This document shows, piece by piece, positions 1 to 8,847 of a stretch of 64,000 nt of DNA (the first letter of the stretch is position 1; each line of letters starts with the position of its first letter). The position numbers and the translations under genes were made by a program. The stretch lies in the NCBI RefSeq assembly GCF_031846415.1, contig NZ_JAVRHT010000010.1, forward strand, positions 1 through 64,000. The letters are read 5' to 3'. The notes beneath the pieces are model-generated. The model saw nothing but the letters and a program-made list of their open reading frames with translations. It did no database searches and was not told the DNA's origin. Source of the stretch: Rubrivirga litoralis (GTDB lineage: Bacteria; Bacteroidota; Rhodothermia; Rhodothermales; Rubricoccaceae).

Positions 1-258
1 GTGGACCCGGCCGTCGGGCTCCTGCTCCGGGCCACGGCCGCCTCCAGCCGCGGCGCCGCCGCGCTTGGCTACCCCGCCACCCCGCCCCCCGCGGCCTGCG
101 CGGACAGCGCCCCGGAGCCCGACGACCGGTGGGCCGGCGCGGGCGGGGCGGACAGCGTCCGCGCCCTCCTCCGCGCCGAGGCCCCGGCCCTCCGGCGCTA
201 CGTGTCTACGATCGCGCCGTCCCCGCCGCCGCGCCCGCGGCTCCGCCTGGTCCGCTAG
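1..258 (+). CDS. 3' end of an unidentified gene (5' end outside window)
   Basis: An open frame runs from the first base to a TAG at 256-258. Its third codon positions are nearly all G or C, as in the certain genes nearby, which supports real coding. The visible 85 residues are Ala/Pro/Arg-rich, with a helix-like stretch near residues 53-66 (SVRALLRAEAPALRR) and a proline-rich tail. No domain is recognisable. It lies 190 bp upstream of motA on the same strand, so it could belong to the flagellar block, but nothing in the sequence shows this. The GTG at position 1 is the window edge, not necessarily a start. Confidence 0.45.
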   Translation: MDPAVGLLLRATAASSRGAAALGYPATPPPAACADSAPEPDDRWAGAGGADSVRALLRAEAPALRRYVSTIAPSPPPRPRLRLVR

Positions 259-360
259 CGCCCGCGAGCGGGGCGGGGTGGTCTCTGTGGGCGGGGCGGG
301 GTGTTGGGGCGAGAGAGCGCCGCGACCACGCCGCCTCCTGGTTTTTTTGCACCCGGCCGC

Positions 361-387
361 TTAAGCGCTCGGCGCGGGGCCGGATAA
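361..387 (+). promoter_or_regulatory. Sigma-28 (FliA)-like promoter for motA-motB-fliL
   Basis: TTAA at 361-364 is followed by exactly 15 bp and then CCGGATAA at 380-387. This resembles the flagellar sigma-28 pattern TAAA-N15-GCCGATAA. The predicted start is about 50-55 bp before the motA ATG at 449. Two more sites of the same shape occur between cheA and cheY at 14564-14656, which strengthens the call. It is read from sequence only. Confidence 0.5.
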
Positions 388-448
388 CAGGGGAGTGCGG
401 CGGCGCCCCCGGCGGCCCCGCAACGACCCGCCCCGCCCCCCGGCCCCC

Positions 449-1237
449 ATGGAGAAGTCCACCCCGATCGGCCTCGTCGCCGCCTGCGTCCTCGTCTTCG
501 GCACGATCCTCATGGGGGACGGCTGGCAGACGTTCGTCGACGTCCCGTCGATCGTCATCGTGGTCGGGGGGACGGTCGCCGCGCTCCTGGCCGCGTTCAC
601 GCTCGAGCAGGTCAAGGGCGTGCCGGGCGCACTGAAGTCGCTCTTCGGGTACACCCCGCCCGCGCTCGACGGGCTCATCGCCGAGTTCGTCGAGCTCGCC
701 CGGCTCGTCCGCCGCGACGGGCTCCTCGCCCTCGACCGCCGGCTCGGCGAGACCGAGGACGACCTGACCCGGTTCGGGCTCGAGATGGCCGTCGACGGGA
801 TCGGCCCCGAGGAGGTCGACGACCTCATGCAGACGCGGATCGACCGGGATGTGGGCGGGGCCATGTTCCTGGTCAAGTTCTTCAACACGGCCGGCACCTA
901 CGCCCCGGCGTTCGGGATGGTCGGGACGCTCATCGGGCTCATCCAGATGCTCCAGAACCTCAGCGACCCCACGGCCATCGGGCCGGCCATGGCCGTCGCC
1001 ATGATCACGACGTTCTACGGCGCGTTCCTCGCCAACGCCGTCTTCCTCCCGCTCGCGAACAAGCAGAAGGAGCAGGCCGAGGTCCTCATCAAGCAGTGCG
1101 ACGTGACACGTGAGGGCGTGCTCGGGCTCGTCCGCGGCGACAGCCCGACGCTCATGGAGCGCCGGCTCCGCCAGTACGTCGGCGGCGAGGGCGGGGAGGC
1201 CGAGGCGCCCCCGGCCGACATGAAGCTGGCCGCCTAG
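449..1237 (+). CDS. motA: Flagellar motor stator protein MotA
   Basis: MotA forms, with MotB, the ion-conducting stator that drives flagellar rotation from the inner membrane. The 262-aa product has the family layout: two N-terminal membrane helices (about residues 7-24 and 33-50), a cytoplasmic domain of about 90 residues rich in charged pairs, then two helices (about 152-170 and 180-203). The conserved segment YAPAFGMVGTLIGLI starts the third helix. The ATG at 449 is chosen because the 18 codons of open frame before it are Arg/Pro low complexity, whereas MEKSTPIGLV begins a normal MotA N-terminus. motB and fliL follow on the same strand. Confidence 0.95.
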   Translation: MEKSTPIGLVAACVLVFGTILMGDGWQTFVDVPSIVIVVGGTVAALLAAFTLEQVKGVPGALKSLFGYTPPALDGLIAEFVELARLVRRDGLLALDRRLGETEDDLTRFGLEMAVDGIGPEEVDDLMQTRIDRDVGGAMFLVKFFNTAGTYAPAFGMVGTLIGLIQMLQNLSDPTAIGPAMAVAMITTFYGAFLANAVFLPLANKQKEQAEVLIKQCDVTREGVLGLVRGDSPTLMERRLRQYVGGEGGEAEAPPADMKLAA

Positions 1238-1288
1238 CGCGCCGCCCCGCCCGCACCGACCCGTCGCGCCCGACGCCGCCCCCGCCCG

Positions 1289-2023
1289 ATGCCCCGCCGC
1301 CCCCGCCGCCCGCCGCCCGAAGACGACCAGCCGACGGCCCCGTTCTGGATGGCCACCTTCAGCGACATGGTCACGCTGCTGCTGGCCTTTTTCGTGATGC
1401 TCGTGGCCATGTCCGAGGTCGAGGTCAAAAAGTTCGAGGAGGCCCTGAGCTACTTCCACGGGCACACCGGGATGCTCCAGAACGAGATGGCCCTCGTGGC
1501 CGGCCCGACGACGCCGGCCACGGCCGAGAACCAGGCGGTCCAGCAGGCCGAGCGCTACGAGGAGCTTCTAGAGCGGCTGGAGGAGGCCGGGCTGAGCGAC
1601 GCCGTCGAGGTCTCGCTCACGACCGAGGGCGTCCACGTCACGATGCTGGACTCGGTCATGTTCGCGTCCGGGACGTCGGCCCTGCTCCCCGACGCCGAGC
1701 GCGTGCTGGCCGCGCTCGCCGCCGTCGTCGCCCCCGACGTCCAGAGCGTGTCGGTCGAGGGCCACACCGACTCCGTGCCCATCCAGACGGCGACGTACCC
1801 GTCGAACTGGGAGCTCTCGACGGCCCGCGCCGCGTCGGTCGTCCGGTTCCTGCTCGCCCACGAGGGCGCCCTCGCGCCCGACCGCTACCGGGCCGCGGGC
1901 TACGCCGAGTTCCGCCCCCGCGACTCGAACGCGACCGCGCCCGGGCGCGCCCGCAACCGCCGTGTCACCATCCTTATCAGCACCGTCCCATGGCCGACGT
2001 CGTCGACCCCGATTCGCCCGTAG
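1289..2023 (+). CDS. motB: Flagellar motor stator protein MotB (OmpA-like C-terminus)
   Basis: This is the stator partner of MotA. The 244-aa product has a short basic N-terminus, one membrane helix at about residues 21-41 and a periplasmic OmpA-like peptidoglycan-binding domain. The helix carries Asp26 in FSDMVTLLLAFF, the position of the ion-binding aspartate in the family. The OmpA-like domain shows VEGHTDSVP near residue 155 and NWELSTARA after it. The last 34 bp overlap the start of fliL (ATG 1990) in another frame, suggesting coupled translation. The C-terminal tail after residue about 230 is outside the conserved domain. Confidence 0.95.
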   Translation: MPRRPRRPPPEDDQPTAPFWMATFSDMVTLLLAFFVMLVAMSEVEVKKFEEALSYFHGHTGMLQNEMALVAGPTTPATAENQAVQQAERYEELLERLEEAGLSDAVEVSLTTEGVHVTMLDSVMFASGTSALLPDAERVLAALAAVVAPDVQSVSVEGHTDSVPIQTATYPSNWELSTARAASVVRFLLAHEGALAPDRYRAAGYAEFRPRDSNATAPGRARNRRVTILISTVPWPTSSTPIRP

Positions 2024-2463
2024 AGGCGCCCAAAAAGCGCAAGATCCTCCTGATCCTCCCCGTCGTCGCGCTCCTGCTGGGCGGCGGCGGCGGCTACTAC
2101 CAATACCAACAGGCGACGGTCTCGGACGAGCCCGCCGCCGAGGAGGCGGCGGAGCTGATCGAGTACGGCCAGTTCGCCAAGGTCGACGGGATCATCGTCA
2201 ACCCGGCCGAGTCGGGCGGGCGGCGCTACCTCATGGTCGACCTCGCGCTCGAGGCGGCCGACGAGGAGACGCTCGCCGAGGTGGGCGCCCACGAGGTCGT
2301 CATCCGCGACGCCATCGTCCGCCTCCTCGGCGAGCGGACGGTCGACGAACTGGCGGCCGTCTCGGGACGGGCGGCGCTAAAGGACACGATCCGGGCACAC
2401 GTGAACGGGATCGTCACGGGCGAGATCGACCGGCTCTACTTCACGCAGTACGTGCTCCAGTAG
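1990..2463 (+). CDS. fliL: Flagellar basal-body protein FliL
   Basis: FliL is a single-pass inner-membrane protein that sits around the stator and supports torque. The 157-aa product has a basic cytoplasmic start (PKKRK near residue 17), a membrane helix at about residues 20-37 and a periplasmic domain ending in ILYFTQ-type sequence (DRLYFTQYVLQ), typical of FliL C-termini. It overlaps motB by 34 bp and ends the mot operon; GC-box hairpins follow within 20 bp. Identity rests on topology, size, C-terminus and context. Confidence 0.85.
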   Translation: MADVVDPDSPVEAPKKRKILLILPVVALLLGGGGGYYQYQQATVSDEPAAEEAAELIEYGQFAKVDGIIVNPAESGGRRYLMVDLALEAADEETLAEVGAHEVVIRDAIVRLLGERTVDELAAVSGRAALKDTIRAHVNGIVTGEIDRLYFTQYVLQ

Positions 2464-2479
2464 ACGTCCCACAGCGGCG

Positions 2480-2509
2480 CCGCCCCGCCTCACGGCGAGG
2501 GCGGGGCGG
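2480..2509. terminator. GC-box hairpin after fliL
   Basis: CCGCCCCGCC at 2480-2489 pairs with GGCGGGGCGG ending at 2509 around a 10-nt loop, starting 17 bp after the fliL stop. There is no T-run, so it is an atypical terminator candidate. It is symmetric enough to work for either strand. Confidence 0.45.
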
Positions 2510-2561
2510 GCACGTCCGGCGCCACGGGCGGGGTGGACACCTACGGCGCTCCGGCGCGCGG

Positions 2562-2593
2562 ACCGCCCCGCCCCACGGCGAGGGCGGGGCGGT
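2562..2593. terminator. GC-box hairpin with a perfect 12-bp stem
   Basis: ACCGCCCCGCCC at 2562-2573 pairs perfectly with GGGCGGGGCGGT at 2582-2593 around the loop CACGGCGA. It lies between two convergent operons and could stop transcription from both sides. No T-run follows on either strand. Confidence 0.4.
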
Positions 2594-2640
2594 CGGGCTC
2601 CGCGGCGTGCTCCCACGGCGAGGGCGGGGCGGCGGGCTGA

Positions 2641-2712
2641 CTACGCCACGGTCACGGCCGGGACCGGGCTCACCGCTGCCAGCCGCCGGTCACCCGTCAC
2701 CAGCAACGCGCA
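2641..2712 (-). pseudogene. Possible C-terminal remnant of a PIN-domain (VapC-like) toxin
   Basis: On the minus strand, 23 codons ending in TAG at 2641 read CALLVTGDRRLAAV and then a short tail. PIN-domain toxins typically end with an (A)LVTGDRxL strand followed by a short beta segment. Upstream of this stretch the frame is low-complexity GC-box sequence with no PIN core, so this would be a decayed tail. The match is short and the call is inference. Confidence 0.3.
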
Positions 2713-2924
2713 GGAAGGCGTGCGTGCGCCCGCTGAACGGCCCGCCCGCAAGTCCGTGCCCGGACGTCCCGCCCCGCCCGCGCGTGACGGCTCCCCGTGC
2801 CCCACCCCGCCCCGCCCTCTCCAGGCCGCCCCGAAATGCACCGCCCCGCCCGCTGGAGCAGCGGGGCGGGGCGGACTCGGACCAGGCGGCTCCGGGCGGG
2901 GTGGAGCCGGGCGGGGCGGCGGCG

Positions 2925-3356
2925 CTACGAGACGCGCGACGGGCCGCTGGGGAAGATGACGTGGTGCGAACGCTGCGCCTCGCTCTGCTTCGCGGTGAGC
3001 GCCTGGCGCACGACGTCCATCAGCTCGTCGACGGCGAACGGCTTGGCGAGGTAGTAGTCGGCCCCGGAGATCCGGCTCCGGCTCTCGCCGAACGGGCTCG
3101 CGTTGCCGGTCATCATCACGATCGGGACGCCCTTCGTCTCGGGCCGCTCGCGGAGGGCCTGGGCCGTCGCGTAGCCGTGGCCGTTCCGCATGTGGACGTC
3201 GCAGAGCACGAGGTCGGGGCGGCGCTCGCGGGCGAGCTCGAGGCCCTCGACGCCGCTCGACGCCGTCAGCACCTCGTGCTCGCTCTGCTCGAGCACGAAG
3301 GAGACCGTGTTCGAGAACAGCTCGTCGTCGTCGATGATCAGGATGGTCGCGGGCAT
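2925..3356 (-). CDS. Single-domain response regulator (receiver only)
   Basis: The 143-aa product is one receiver domain: acidic pocket IIDDDE at the N-terminus, phospho-acceptor Asp in LVLCDVHM near residue 53, Thr in MMTGNAS and Lys in LAKPF. There is no output domain; the last 25 residues are a short tail. It is the last gene of the minus-strand chemotaxis operon and overlaps the 3' end of the hybrid kinase gene by 19 bp. It is a likely partner or phosphate sink for that kinase (inference). The ATG at 3356 starts exactly at the receiver fold. Confidence 0.85.
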   Translation of the reverse strand: MPATILIIDDDELFSNTVSFVLEQSEHEVLTASSGVEGLELARERRPDLVLCDVHMRNGHGYATAQALRERPETKGVPIVMMTGNASPFGESRSRISGADYYLAKPFAVDELMDVVRQALTAKQSEAQRSHHVIFPSGPSRVS

Positions 3357-6300
3357 GGCGTGGCGTGGGGGGTGGGAAGGCGAGAGGCAGGCGGCGCGGG
3401 CGGGGTGGCGAGGACCTCGTCGAGGGCCTGGAGGAGGGCGCCGGCCTGGAACGGCTTGGGGAGGAAGCCGGCAAAGCGGGCGCCGCCCGCCGCGGCCTCG
3501 TCGGGCGTCGTGAGCCCGCTCATCCCGATCACCGGGAGGCCCGGATCGCGCTCGTTCAGCGCACGGGCCAGCGCTGGGCCGTCCATGACCGGCATCATCA
3601 TGTCGGTGAGGACCGCGCAGACGGGGCCGTGGGCGTCGAGCTGGTCGAGGGCGTCGGCGCCGTGGGCGGCCGGGACCGGGCGGTAGCCGTGGGACGCGAG
3701 GACGCCGCAGGCCGCGTCGCGCATGGCCGCGTTGTCGTCGACCACCAGGACCGCCCCGCCCGCGTCGGCCAGGGGCTCGGCCGCCCCGCCCCCGGACACC
3801 TCGGGCGGGGCGGTCGCCTCGGCCGCCGGGAGGAACACGTCGAACCGAGTCCCCGCCCCCTCGGCGCTCTCGACTACGACGAACCCGCCGTGCCCCTTGA
3901 CGATGCCGACCACGTTGGCCAGGCCGAGCCCGGTGCCTCCTTCCTTCGTCGTAAAGAACGGGTCGAACACCCGGTCGAGCACGTCGGGCGGCATGCCCAC
4001 GCCGGTGTCCGAGACGGTGACGCGGACGAAGCGGCCCACGCGCCCGTCCCGGTACCGCTCGGCCTCGGCCGCGTCGACAGTGCGGTCCTCGACGGCGACC
4101 GCGAGCGCGCCCCCGCTCGGCATCGCGTCGCGCGCGTTGATGGTCAGGTTCATCAGCACCTGGTGGAGCTGCGTCGGGTCGGCGACGACGTGCGGGAGGT
4201 CGTCGGCGACCGCGAGGTCGAGGGCGACGTTCGACGGGAGCGTCTCCTGGAGGATCTGGCCGACCTCGTCGACGAGCGGCACGACGGACACCGGCGCCCA
4301 CTCGCCGCGCGCCCCGCGCATGTAGCTGAGGAGCTGGCGGACGAGGCCGGCCCCGCGCGTGGCCGCGCTCTCGAGCGTGCCCAGGAGCTTGCGCGTCGCG
4401 TCGTCGTCGCCGGCCCGCATCGCGAGCAGCTGGAGCGACATGAGGATCGGGCCGAGCACGTTGTTGATGTCGTGGGCGATGCCGCCCGCGAGCCGGCCGA
4501 GGTCCTCGACGCGGCGCGCCCGGAGCAGGAGCGCCTTCCGCTCGCTCACGTCCGTGTTAACGACGAGGATCGAGCCCAGGTCGTCACCCTCGCCCTCGAC
4601 GAACGTCCACCGGCTCTCGACGACGATGTCGGTGCCGGCCCGCGTCCGCTGGCGGAGCTCGCCGGCCCACTCGCCCTCGGCGAGCGCCGTCCCGAAGGCC
4701 TCGGCGTGGCGCGTGTCGAGCGGGGCGCCGAGGAGGTCGCGGATGTCGCGGCCCAGCCACTCGACGGGTCCCCAGCCGTAGAGCTGCTGGGCGCTCCGGT
4801 TGGCGTAGGCCGTGACGCTCTCGGCGTCGAGGACCCAGATGGCGTCCTGGGCGCGGTCGAGGAGCGTGCCGAGCTGCGTGATCCAGCGCTTGTCGTGGCG
4901 GCGCTGGCGGATCTCGACCTCGAGCTGCTCGCTGGTCTCGGCCAGCGCCGCCGTCCGCTCGGCGACCCGCTCCTGGAGCCGGTCCTTGTCCTGGCGCAGC
5001 CGCTCGGCGGCCTCCCACTCCTCGGTCGCGTCGCGGACCACCTTGCCGAACCCGCGGAGCCGGCCGGGGCCGCCGTCCGCGCCGGGCTCGTCGCGGAGGG
5101 CCGTGACGGTCCCCGAGACCCAGAACCGGGACCCGTCTTTGCGCACGCGCCAGCCCTCGGTCGTCGCCGAGCCCTCGGCGGCCGCCCGGCGGAGGACCTC
5201 GTCGGGGACGCCGGCTGCGACGTCGTCCGACGGGTAGAACGCGCGGTACGGGAGGCCGATGGCCTCGGCCGCCGTGTAGCCCTTGAGCCGCTCGGCCCCG
5301 GCGTTCCAGGTCTCGATGCGGCCCCCGGCGTCGATCAGGAAGATGGAGTGGTCGCGGACGCCGTCGATGAGGAGCCGGAGCTGCTCCTCGCTCTCGCGGA
5401 GCACGACCCTGGACTCCTGCCGCTGGACGGCCGCGCCGAGCGACGCGGCCACGACGCGGAGCGCGTCGACCTCGGCCTCGGCCCACGTCCGCGACGGGTC
5501 CCCGGTCTCGAGCCCGAGCACGCCCCACCACTCGCCCCCGGCGAGGACGGGCACGGCGACGACGGACGCGGACCCGCGGGAGGCGAGCCGCCGGCGCTCG
5601 GGCTCGGGCGCCTCGCTGGCCCGCACCGTCACGGTCTCGCCCCGCCCGAGGCGCTCGGCCCACCACGCGGCCACGCCGGGCGGGGCGGCCGCGCGCGCGC
5701 CGGCGGCCCACGCCTCGACGCCCGGCGCCGTCCACTCGCCGACCGCCCCGCCCCGCCCGCCGGGGGCGGGGCGGGCGCCGATGACGTAAGCCCGGCTGGC
5801 GCCGGTCGACCGGCCGAGGTGGGCGAGGAGCGCGTGGAGCTCGTCGTCCCAGGCCGCGCCCCGGAGAAAGTGGAAGTCGGCCGCGCGCCGCAGCGCGTCG
5901 GCGGCGGCCCCGGCGCCTTCGAGGATGGCCTCGCGGCGGCGGCCCGTCTCCTCGGCCCGGTGGCGCTCGGTCGCGTCGGAGACGAAAGCCGTCAGGCCGC
6001 GGGCGTGGGGGCAGACCCGGACGTGGAACCACGCGTCGCCCTCGCTGGAGCCCATCTCGAACTCACCGGGGCGGCCCTCGCGGGCCGCGCGGCGGCACGC
6101 CGCGGCCAGCCGCGCCCCGCGCTCGCCCGGGACGAGGGCCTCGATCGTCGTCCCGACGAGCGCGTCCGCCCCGCCCCCGGCGAGCGCGGCGGCCTGAGCG
6201 TTGAGGTAGGTCAGCCGCCCCGCCCCGTCGAAGGCGAAGAGCGCCTCGCCCATGCCCTCGAGCACGTGCTCGGCCTGCTCCTTCTCGGCCGCCAGCGTCC

Positions 6301-6871
6301 GCTCGGCCTCCCGGCGCTGGGCCACCTCGCGGCGGAGCTCGAGCTCGACCACGACCGTCGCCGCGAGGTCGCGGAGCGGGCCGAGTTCGGGGGCCTCGCG
6401 CGGCTCGACGTCGATCACGCAGAGCGTGCCGACGCAGTGGCCGTCCGGCGTCGTGAGCGGGGCGCCGGCGTAGAACCGGACGCCGGCCGGGCCGGCGACG
6501 AACGGGTTGTGGGCAAACCGAGGGTCGACCTGGGCGTCCTCGACGACGAGAGGCGCGCCGGACCGGATGACCGGGTCGCAGAAGGAACCGCGCCGCGGCG
6601 CCTCACACAGGTCAGCGCCGACGGCCGCCTTGAACCACTGGCGCTCGCTGTCGAGGAACGAGATGAACGCGATGGGCACGTCGAACAGGGCCGCCGCGAG
6701 CCGAGCTACCCGGTCGAACGACTCCTCGGGCGGGGTGTCGAGGATCGCGTAGCGGTCGAGCGCCACGAGCCGGGCGGCCTCGCCGGGCGGGGCGGGGCGG
6801 GCGACGACCGCGCCGGGGCGGACGGCGGCGGGAGCGCTGGGGCGGGCCAGGGCGGGGCGGGGCGGCCTCAC
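3338..6871 (-). CDS. Hybrid sensor histidine kinase (GAF-PAS-GAF-PAS-PAS-HisKA-HATPase-REC)
   Basis: The 1177-aa product has no membrane helix, so it is probably a cytoplasmic sensor. Domains in order, approximately: GAF (30-180, with ILDTPPEESFDRV), PAS (195-310), GAF (325-490), PAS (490-605), PAS (660-770), HisKA with phospho-acceptor His in GGIAHDINN (about 798), HATPase with N box NARDAM and DTGVGMP (860-1010), and a receiver with Asp in VLTDMMMP (1040-1157). The GTG start at 6871 overlaps the cheR TGA as GTGA, which points to translational coupling; the frame further upstream is antisense to cheB. Its place after cheR suggests it feeds into motility control, but the input signal is unknown. 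Confidence 0.9.
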   Translation of the reverse strand: MRPPRPALARPSAPAAVRPGAVVARPAPPGEAARLVALDRYAILDTPPEESFDRVARLAAALFDVPIAFISFLDSERQWFKAAVGADLCEAPRRGSFCDPVIRSGAPLVVEDAQVDPRFAHNPFVAGPAGVRFYAGAPLTTPDGHCVGTLCVIDVEPREAPELGPLRDLAATVVVELELRREVAQRREAERTLAAEKEQAEHVLEGMGEALFAFDGAGRLTYLNAQAAALAGGGADALVGTTIEALVPGERGARLAAACRRAAREGRPGEFEMGSSEGDAWFHVRVCPHARGLTAFVSDATERHRAEETGRRREAILEGAGAAADALRRAADFHFLRGAAWDDELHALLAHLGRSTGASRAYVIGARPAPGGRGGAVGEWTAPGVEAWAAGARAAAPPGVAAWWAERLGRGETVTVRASEAPEPERRRLASRGSASVVAVPVLAGGEWWGVLGLETGDPSRTWAEAEVDALRVVAASLGAAVQRQESRVVLRESEEQLRLLIDGVRDHSIFLIDAGGRIETWNAGAERLKGYTAAEAIGLPYRAFYPSDDVAAGVPDEVLRRAAAEGSATTEGWRVRKDGSRFWVSGTVTALRDEPGADGGPGRLRGFGKVVRDATEEWEAAERLRQDKDRLQERVAERTAALAETSEQLEVEIRQRRHDKRWITQLGTLLDRAQDAIWVLDAESVTAYANRSAQQLYGWGPVEWLGRDIRDLLGAPLDTRHAEAFGTALAEGEWAGELRQRTRAGTDIVVESRWTFVEGEGDDLGSILVVNTDVSERKALLLRARRVEDLGRLAGGIAHDINNVLGPILMSLQLLAMRAGDDDATRKLLGTLESAATRGAGLVRQLLSYMRGARGEWAPVSVVPLVDEVGQILQETLPSNVALDLAVADDLPHVVADPTQLHQVLMNLTINARDAMPSGGALAVAVEDRTVDAAEAERYRDGRVGRFVRVTVSDTGVGMPPDVLDRVFDPFFTTKEGGTGLGLANVVGIVKGHGGFVVVESAEGAGTRFDVFLPAAEATAPPEVSGGGAAEPLADAGGAVLVVDDNAAMRDAACGVLASHGYRPVPAAHGADALDQLDAHGPVCAVLTDMMMPVMDGPALARALNERDPGLPVIGMSGLTTPDEAAAGGARFAGFLPKPFQAGALLQALDEVLATPPAPPASRLPTPHATPCPRPS

Positions 6872-7689
6872 GACTGGATGCGGTAGCAGGAGGCCCGGCC
6901 GTAGGCGACGCGCTCGAACGCCGGGTCCAGGTTGAGCGTGGTCTCCGACGCCCCCAGGAAGAGCGACCCGTCCGGGCGGAGCACGCGGCGGATCTGAGCC
7001 AGGATGTCCTGCTTGGTCTCGGTGTCGAAGTAGATGAGCACGTTGCGCATGAACACGATGTCCATCTTGGGGAGCAGCGGCCACGGCTCGATCAGGTTCA
7101 TCACGCGGAACTCGGCCATCTCGCGGAGCGGCGCCTTGATCCGCCACATCGGCCCGGCCTGCTCGAAGTTCTGGACGAGCTGGCGGGCGGGGAGGCCGCG
7201 GTTGACCTCGAGCGTGGTGTAGGCCCCGTCCCGCGCCCGCTCCAGCATCTCGGTCGAGAGGTCGGTCCCGAGGATCTCGACGTCCCAGCTCTGGAGCTCG
7301 GGGAAGCGGTCGCGCAGGAGCATGGCGACGCTGTACGGCTCCTGGCCGCTCGAGCACGCGGCGCACCAGATCCGCAGGCGGCGCTCGCCCGCCCGCCGCT
7401 CGATGAGCTCGGGGACGATGTGGTCCTGGAGGGCGTCGAACGGGTGGGCGTCGCGGAAGAACGAGGTCTCGTTCGTCGTCATGGCCTCGACGACGCGCGC
7501 GTGGAGGTCGCCGAACGGCTGCGACCGCAGCTGGCCGACGAGATCGCCGATGGAGTCCAGATCCTCGCGGCGGACGATCGGGGCCAGCCGTGACTCGAGG
7601 AGGTACTCCTTGCCCTCGTCGAGGACGATCGCGGAGCGCTCGCGGACGAGGGCGCGCACGTAGGAGGAGTCGTGGACGGCGAGGGACAT
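6868..7689 (-). CDS. cheR: Chemotaxis protein methyltransferase CheR
   Basis: CheR methylates glutamates on chemoreceptors with S-adenosylmethionine, balancing CheB. The 273-aa product has the N-terminal helical CheR domain (about 1-75) followed by the methyltransferase fold with SAM-loop IWCAACSSGQEPYS and the later segment DIVFMRNVLIYFD, both characteristic of CheR. The length is normal. It lies 87 bp after cheB on the same strand, and its stop overlaps the GTG of the hybrid kinase gene. Confidence 0.97.
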   Translation of the reverse strand: MSLAVHDSSYVRALVRERSAIVLDEGKEYLLESRLAPIVRREDLDSIGDLVGQLRSQPFGDLHARVVEAMTTNETSFFRDAHPFDALQDHIVPELIERRAGERRLRIWCAACSSGQEPYSVAMLLRDRFPELQSWDVEILGTDLSTEMLERARDGAYTTLEVNRGLPARQLVQNFEQAGPMWRIKAPLREMAEFRVMNLIEPWPLLPKMDIVFMRNVLIYFDTETKQDILAQIRRVLRPDGSLFLGASETTLNLDPAFERVAYGRASCYRIQS

Positions 7690-7776
7690 GGGAATCGGTA
7701 CGGGACGAGTAAAAGACCGTTAGGGAAAAATGTCTCTCTCCTCCCCGAGCCCGGGCAGGAGAGAGCGCCGGCGGGG

Positions 7777-8847
7777 TCAGCCGGTGCCGGCCAGGGCGGG
7801 GCGGCGCGCGACGCGGTCTTCGACCTCGGCGGCCACGCAGCCGAGCGGGACGACGGCGTCGGCGAGGCCCGCGCGGACCACGGCGCCGGGCATGCCCCAG
7901 ACGACCGACGTGGCCTCGTCCTGGGCGACCACGCGGGCGCCGGCCCGCGTCAGGTGCTCGGCCCCGACGCGGCCGTCGTGGCCCATGCCCGTCAGCACGA
8001 CGCCCAGCGCGTTCCGGCCCCAGACGGCCGCGGCCGAGCGGAACAGGACGTCGACGGCCGGCCGGCAGTTGTTCTCGGGCGGCTCCTCCTGCGTGCGGAG
8101 GCGGACCGCCCCGCCCTCGCGGACGACGTCGAGGTGGAGGCCGCCGGGCGCGATCCACACGGTCCCCGGCGTGGGTACGTCGCCGTCGGCCGCCTCGCGG
8201 ACCGTGAGCGCCGAGGCCCGGTCGAGACGTTCGGCCAGCGACTTCGTGAACAGCGGGGGCATGTGCTGGACCACGAGGACCGGCACCGGGAAGTCGGCGG
8301 GGAGCGCCGGGAGCACCTCGACGAGCGCGTTCGGCCCGCCCGTCGAGACGCCGACCACGACGGCGTCGACGCGCGACGCGCGCCCGGACGCTGCGCGGAC
8401 GGGCGGGACGGCGGGCGGGGCGGACTCCGAGGCGGTCCGGCGGCGCCCGAGCGCCTTCACCTTGGGCACCAGCTGCTCGCGAACCTGCTCGCGCGCGTCG
8501 AGGATGCCGCTCGTGTTCGTCGGCTTGGCCACGTAGTCGCGGGCGCCCAGCGCGAGCGCGTCGAGCGTCGTCGACGCGCCCCGCTCGGTGAGCGAGCTGA
8601 ACATGATGACCGGGAGGTGCGGGTGCTCGTCGCGGAGCACGCGGAGCGTCTCGAGCCCACCCATCACCGGCATCTCGACGTCGAGCACGACGACGTCGGG
8701 GGCCACCATCGGCACCTTCTGTAACGCCACGCGGCCGTTCGGGGCCGTCGCGGCGACGGTGATCTCGGGGTCGGCTTCGAGCACGTCGGACACCAGCTTT
8801 CGCACGATCACGGTGTCGTCGACGACCAGGACGCGGATCGGGGCCAT
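7777..8847 (-). CDS. cheB: Chemotaxis response regulator protein-glutamate methylesterase CheB
   Basis: CheB removes methyl groups from receptors and deamidates Gln. The 356-aa product has an N-terminal receiver (VLVVDDT, Asp in VVVLDVEMPV) and a C-terminal methylesterase with the catalytic triad regions: Ser in VGVSTGGPN, His in VVQHMPP and Asp in GMGHDG. The ATG at 8847 shares its A with the TGA of the upstream cheY (TGATG); a GTG at 8850 is an alternative start one codon earlier. Confidence 0.97.
   Translation of the reverse strand: MAPIRVLVVDDTVIVRKLVSDVLEADPEITVAATAPNGRVALQKVPMVAPDVVVLDVEMPVMGGLETLRVLRDEHPHLPVIMFSSLTERGASTTLDALALGARDYVAKPTNTSGILDAREQVREQLVPKVKALGRRRTASESAPPAVPPVRAASGRASRVDAVVVGVSTGGPNALVEVLPALPADFPVPVLVVQHMPPLFTKSLAERLDRASALTVREAADGDVPTPGTVWIAPGGLHLDVVREGGAVRLRTQEEPPENNCRPAVDVLFRSAAAVWGRNALGVVLTGMGHDGRVGAEHLTRAGARVVAQDEATSVVWGMPGAVVRAGLADAVVPLGCVAAEVEDRVARRPALAGTG

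Larger units (their letters stand above)
2464..2924. other. Convergent intergenic region (461 bp) with GC-box hairpins and a gene remnant
   Basis: This lies between the end of fliL and the end of the minus-strand chemotaxis operon. It holds three copies of CACGGCGAGGGCGGGGCGG (about 2491, 2575 and 2613), two of which form strong hairpins, and further GC boxes near 2790-2920. A 24-codon fragment resembling the end of a PIN-domain protein lies at 2641-2712. No intact gene is seen. Confidence 0.6.

Noticed and set aside
3365..6886. Long plus-strand open frame antisense to the hybrid kinase gene
   Set aside because: Its product is Arg/Ala/Glu/Leu-rich without domains; the minus strand encodes clear GAF, PAS and kinase motifs. 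It exists because high GC removes stop codons.
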